Source: Planctomycetaceae bacterium (GTDB lineage Bacteria; Planctomycetota; Planctomycetia; Pirellulales; Pirellulaceae). From it: DNA of 34,750 bases. The notes under the pieces were generated by a model, which saw only the letters and a program-made list of their open reading frames with translations, did not search any database and was not told the DNA's origin. The translations under genes were made by a program, and so were the position numbers. The stretch covers positions 1-34,750 of the forward strand of contig QIKY01000126.1 in assembly GCA_003233175.1 (NCBI GenBank). The letters are read 5' to 3'. Below are positions 32,024 to 34,750 of the stretch, one piece after another (the stretch's first letter is position 1; every line of letters starts with the position of its first letter).

Positions 32024-33097
32024 TTAACGCGCTAGAATCCCGACCGATTCGGCATCGGCGTTCGCCTTGGTTTGAATGGGGCCAATGTACGACGTCGCGA
32101 CCACGATGTGGTCGAACCAGACGCGGTTGACTCGATTGGGGCGAGCCACTCTGTTTTGCCGCTGAGCGCCGAGGTCGATAAAATGTTCGAGCCAGAGGTG
32201 GTTGATTTTTAGGTCCATGCTGGTGCGCAGACGCAGGCCCTCGAAAGGCTCACCGCCCGATGCAACGAGATTGAAACCCATTCCCGACCACGGTCCTCGC
32301 CGCGCGCCCTTGGCGAAGTGCATAACGGGCTTGCCGTCGATCCAGAGCGCGAGTTGGCCGTCGTACTTCTCCGGCGCGGAGTTCAGTTTGACCAGCAATT
32401 CAACGCAGATCCACTTGCCTCGCGCGATCGGAACCGGCCTCGCCGGACTCAAAACGTTGCCCCAGTATTTGCCGCCCGCTGAAATTTTCATGTCATGCCA
32501 ATACGTGTAGAGGCCCCAAATTCCAGGCGGCGCATAGCGGCCGCGGCGGCCGACCGGATCTATAAACACGGCGATTCGGTCGTCGCCCCGAGGACGCACG
32601 CCCGCACGAGGGTTCGGCCAGCGCGTTGCCGGGTTGTAGCCTCCCAGAGCGACGAAGTGATGTTCGTAGCCGTGGTCGGGGGCGAACTTCGTGTAGAAAC
32701 GCAGGTAGGCCAGCTCGAGCCCCGGTTCGAGAAGCGTGTAGAGATCTCCGCCGGAATTCTCGCCCAGTGTAGCGGTCAACTGGAGCGAGCGGCGCCCGCC
32801 AGCGGGAACCCCGGCGCCGCCAGCGGGAACCCCGGCGCCGCCAGCGGGAACATCGGTGCTGAAAGCGTGAACCTTGCCGTCTTTATTGTTGGCGTGTCCC
32901 CAACGTTTGGCGACGCTCTTGAGGCTGCCAGTCTCGAAGTTTTCCGTAAAAACAACCGCCTTGTCGTTCTCGATGCCGACGTCGCCGGGATAGTTCACGG
33001 CGATGCCCCGCTGTTGGCCCTGATCCGACTCGGCCGCAATCGTGAATGGATGGAACAGAAACAAGACAACGGCGCCGGCGAGCATGGGTCGAGACAT
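32024..33097 (-). CDS. Secreted protein with jelly-roll (LamG/lyase-like) fold, unknown function
   Basis: The product has 357 residues and a cleavable signal peptide (about 1-22, VVLFLFHPFTIAA). The rest is rich in beta-strand patterns typical of concanavalin-like sandwiches: FTENFETGSLKSVAKRW, LAYLRFYTKFAPDHGYEHHFVALGG, GKWICVELLVKLN, DGQLALWIDGKPV and VWFDHIVVATSYIGPI. Similar exported proteins in planctomycetes are thought to bind or degrade polysaccharides; no catalytic residues can be named. A surface loop holds a VPAGGAG repeat (residues 83-101) encoded by 21-bp units. The start at 33097 is the ATG directly before the signal peptide; an ATG at 33169 would put 24 hydrophilic residues ahead of it. 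Confidence 0.72.
   Translation of the reverse strand: MSRPMLAGAVVLFLFHPFTIAAESDQGQQRGIAVNYPGDVGIENDKAVVFTENFETGSLKSVAKRWGHANNKDGKVHAFSTDVPAGGAGVPAGGAGVPAGGRRSLQLTATLGENSGGDLYTLLEPGLELAYLRFYTKFAPDHGYEHHFVALGGYNPATRWPNPRAGVRPRGDDRIAVFIDPVGRRGRYAPPGIWGLYTYWHDMKISAGGKYWGNVLSPARPVPIARGKWICVELLVKLNSAPEKYDGQLALWIDGKPVMHFAKGARRGPWSGMGFNLVASGGEPFEGLRLRTSMDLKINHLWLEHFIDLGAQRQNRVARPNRVNRVWFDHIVVATSYIGPIQTKANADAESVGILAR
32798..32851. repeat. 21-bp in-frame tandem repeat
   Basis: The 21-bp unit begins at 32798, 32819 and, incompletely, 32840. It encodes VPAGGAG per unit and lies between the first strand of the exported domain and the rest, so changes in copy number would keep the reading frame. Confidence 0.75.
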
Positions 33098-33276
33098 GGC
33101 CGTGTGTCCTCTTGTTATTGATGTTTTCCGCAGTTCATTTCGCTCCCAGCGAGCGCCGGCGCTCCTCAATAGTAACCGCTCATGGAGTTTGAATGGTCGG
33201 ACAGATTGTTATCGCGATTCCACGCGCCGCGAGCGGAATTCCAGACATCCCGTGGCGGCTTCCAGGCTAACATTTC

Positions 33277-33312
33277 AACGCGGAGAACGCAAAGCCGCGG
33301 AGGGCGCGGAGG
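33277..33312. repeat. CGCGGAGAACGCAAAG degenerate repeat
   Basis: This is a purine-rich series of roughly nine-base units (AACGCGGAG, AACGCAAAG, CCGCGGAG, GGCGCGGAG). It is of the same general kind as the CTCTGTG and CTTCGTG repeats elsewhere in the window, read from the other strand. Confidence 0.5.
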
Positions 33313-33436
33313 AAAATATCCAGTCATCCCCGGCCCAGGTTGACAATGCAATTCAATGGGGATGCTCGGTGTGGGGTGGATTGCTCTCGCGATTTCGCGC
33401 CCCACCGTGAACAGTTACACGTACGGTCCGGGTTAC

Positions 33437-33502
33437 GAGCGTTCGAGAAATAATTGTCTTATCGTCGCCTTTCGCGAAAGGTGACGCTCATTGATCGAAC
33501 GC
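33437..33502. repeat. Long palindromic dispersed repeat, copy 2
   Basis: Outer arms GCGTTCG (33439-33445) and CGAACGC (33496-33502) enclose an inner palindrome CGCCTTTCGCGAAAGGTG. The left half, GAGCGTTCG then GAAATAATTGTCTTAT, matches the complement of 312-350 closely, so this is a shortened copy of the element at 248-352. It ends five bases before the cheY stop codon. Confidence 0.68.
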
Positions 33503-33506
33503 CGCT

Positions 33507-33881
33507 TTAGGCGGTTTGGCTGGTGCTTGCCAAAAGAGTTTCCACGCGTTGGATGAGGGCCTCTGGGTCGAAGGGCTTGAGTAGATAAGCACTAGCGCCG
33601 ACAGCCTTGGCTTTGTCGACTTGGCAGCGGTCGGCGGTTGAGGTCAAGATAACAATCGGAATTTCCCGATCGGCTGCACGGATTTTTCCGGTGAGGGTCA
33701 ATCCATCGCAATTCGGCATCACGATATCCGTGACCACTAAATCGAATTCGCGCTGTTGGAATACTTCGAAGGCCTCGCAGCCATCTTCGGCTTCCACGGT
33801 GGAGAAACCAGCCTCTTGCAGTACGGCGGCTACGCAGCGTCGCACTACGCGCGAGTCGTCTACGACGAGTACTTGTTGCAT
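33507..33881 (-). CDS. Single-domain response regulator (CheY-like)
   Basis: The product has 124 residues and is one receiver domain without an output domain. The acidic pocket is Asp8-Asp9 (VVDDSRVVR), the phospho-acceptor is the Asp in LVVTDIVMPNCDGL, the conserved Thr is in VILTSTAD and the Lys is in YLLKPFDPEALI. Such proteins pass on phosphoryl signals by protein contact, for example to a flagellar motor. It is the second gene of a pair with a CheX-like protein 18 bp upstream. A GGAGAA site precedes the ATG. A palindromic repeat follows its stop codon. Confidence 0.93.
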   Translation of the reverse strand: MQQVLVVDDSRVVRRCVAAVLQEAGFSTVEAEDGCEAFEVFQQREFDLVVTDIVMPNCDGLTLTGKIRAADREIPIVILTSTADRCQVDKAKAVGASAYLLKPFDPEALIQRVETLLASTSQTA

Positions 33882-33899
33882 TGCTTCTTCTCCAAAAAG

Positions 33900-34457
33900 T
33901 TAAAAGATTTGTGAAGCGTGGTTGCGTTCGCCATGCGTTGGCTGCGTCCCACAAAGGGCCGCGGCGTTTTCTGCTCCAGCCAAGGCCCGTTCGATCATGC
34001 CCACTTCAAGTGCGAATGACTCAACCTCACCGCGAAAACGCACGACAATGGGCGAAACGCCTAGAGGATATTCGATCGGTCGGGCGCGGCCGATGACTGC
34101 CTCCGGCACGCCCAAACTCGTGCAATGCTTCGATAATCGGGGCAAAGCCCGGCCGGTGACCGTGTTGGTCAGTTCGCAAATAGCATCCACGACGTCGTCG
34201 TTGACTCTCGACATCGGGTACCGCAACAATTCCTGCGCGATGCGGCAGGCCAGCCGAGCCGGGAAGCTTAGAGCAACCTTCCCTTGGAAACCGCCGCACA
34301 AGGAAACTACCCCGGAAGCAAAATGGGTGGGCGTCCAGTCTGTTTTTGTGCCGATTGATTCACACTCGACCTCCCAGTGAAGCATTCGTTCGAAAACGAA
34401 AATGACTTCCTCGACGAAAGGAGTGGTGTGGGAAATATTGAACGGTTGGCCGCTCAT
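33900..34457 (-). CDS. CheX-like chemotaxis phosphatase
   Basis: The product has 185 residues and the CheX fold pattern: an N-terminal helix (FVEEVIFVFERMLHWEVE), strands with VVSLCGGFQGKVALSFP, and the active-site helix DAICELTNTVTGRALPRLS with the E-x2-N pair used by CheC/CheX/FliY phosphatases to hydrolyse CheY-phosphate. A C-terminal strand, SPIVVRFRGEVESFALEVGMI, completes the domain; the last ~25 residues look unstructured. It is directly followed by a CheY-like gene, its probable substrate. No receptor, CheA or flagellar gene is in the window. Enzyme activity is inferred from the motif. Confidence 0.84.
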   Translation of the reverse strand: MSGQPFNISHTTPFVEEVIFVFERMLHWEVECESIGTKTDWTPTHFASGVVSLCGGFQGKVALSFPARLACRIAQELLRYPMSRVNDDVVDAICELTNTVTGRALPRLSKHCTSLGVPEAVIGRARPIEYPLGVSPIVVRFRGEVESFALEVGMIERALAGAENAAALCGTQPTHGERNHASQIF

Positions 34458-34750
34458 GCTTGCCCTTTTTCCCTGATCGAATGCTCGCCAAGGAGCGGTG
34501 ATCGATCAAAATGCGCCATCAAGAAGTGAGACAATGCCGAGAACGCCGTTTGTTGCGTAAGCCCGGCTCGCGTGGATGTCCACTAAAAACATAGGTTATT
34601 CTGGGGCAAAATCAAATGCAGTGGAAAGAATGAAAAAAACGGCTCGTGAACGGGGAGAGCGCCCATCGCGTGATCCTCGAACTGAATTCCATCGAGATAG
34701 AGGATTGGATGGCTGATCAACTTCAGCAACGCCAAATTGAACGATGGCGT
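34458..34750. other. Right-end stretch; possible start of a plus-strand gene
   Basis: Most of this stretch shows no gene. From GTG at 34646 a plus-strand frame stays open to the window edge (35 codons, containing LELNSIEIEDW and DQLQQRQIERW). An ATG at 34630 lies just upstream but one base out of frame, separated by a run of seven A. A real gene could begin here, but 35 codons are too few to decide. Confidence 0.3.

Larger units (their letters stand above)
33098..33506. other. Intergenic stretch with repeat remnants
   Basis: No gene is supported. The stretch holds a CGCGGAGAACGCAAAG-type degenerate repeat (33277-33312) and the second copy of the long palindromic element (33437-33502). The promoter of the secreted-protein gene must lie near 33100-33180, but none could be identified. 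Confidence 0.5.

Noticed and set aside
33405..33435. Sequence resembling the 3' half of a group II intron domain V (CACGTACGGTCCGG)
   Set aside because: The matching 5' half and the full 34-nt hairpin are absent, and no intron-encoded protein is present; at most a tiny remnant.

Overview
The window looks like a chromosomal segment of a planctomycete, probably from the Pirellula relatives. The evidence is the moderately high G+C content, weak or missing Shine-Dalgarno sites, membrane proteins starting with the 'FSLKTLL' type of N-terminus, a DUF2617-type protein, and a split cytochrome b complex with a very large multihaem cytochrome. It is also full of the short dispersed repeats common in that phylum. 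The assignment comes from protein features, not from a marker gene; no rRNA or tRNA was seen.

Layout. The left end (1-2430) holds three small minus-strand genes (unknown soluble protein, small membrane protein, DUF2617-type protein) and several palindromic repeats. From 2431 to 6083 come a metal ABC permease fused to a DtxR/MntR-type domain, a GspF/PilC-type protein and a chorismate mutase-prephenate dehydratase, all on the minus strand. At 6580-7176 (+) lies a carboxymuconolactone decarboxylase/AhpD-like gene whose CxxC motif reads CxxU through one in-frame TGA; a hairpin follows at bacterial SECIS distance, so this is a candidate selenoprotein. An HD-domain hydrolase follows (7392-8048, -).

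The core of the window (30164 down to 8058, all minus strand) is a nearly continuous respiratory array. In order of transcription it reads: Rieske protein with a repeat-bearing N-terminal extension, cytochrome b N-terminal subunit with a b6-type Cys, an enlarged cytochrome b C-terminal subunit, an eight-haem cytochrome c with an internal PDZ domain, two cupredoxin-like proteins, a dihaem cytochrome c lipoprotein, cytochrome oxidase subunits II and I (A2 'YSHPAVY' type), haem A synthase, haem O synthase, oxidase subunits III (with a large insertion) and IV, an ABC-2 ATPase/permease pair, SCO, DUF420, a small CPTC protein and DUF983. Together they would pass electrons from quinol through a b6f/bc-like complex and periplasmic carriers to an aa3-type oxidase, with the cofactor and copper assembly factors encoded in the same array. 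Several genes overlap by 4-11 bp.

To the right are purD (+), a secreted jelly-roll-like protein (-) and a cheX-cheY pair (-). Dispersed repeats are a second theme. They include a 77-bp MITE-like element in two copies with 3-bp TAA/TTA target duplications, a long palindromic element in two copies at gene 3' ends, a GAAGCCGGGCT-type palindrome family, and degenerate 'CTCTGTG/CTTCGTG/CGCGGAG' repeats.
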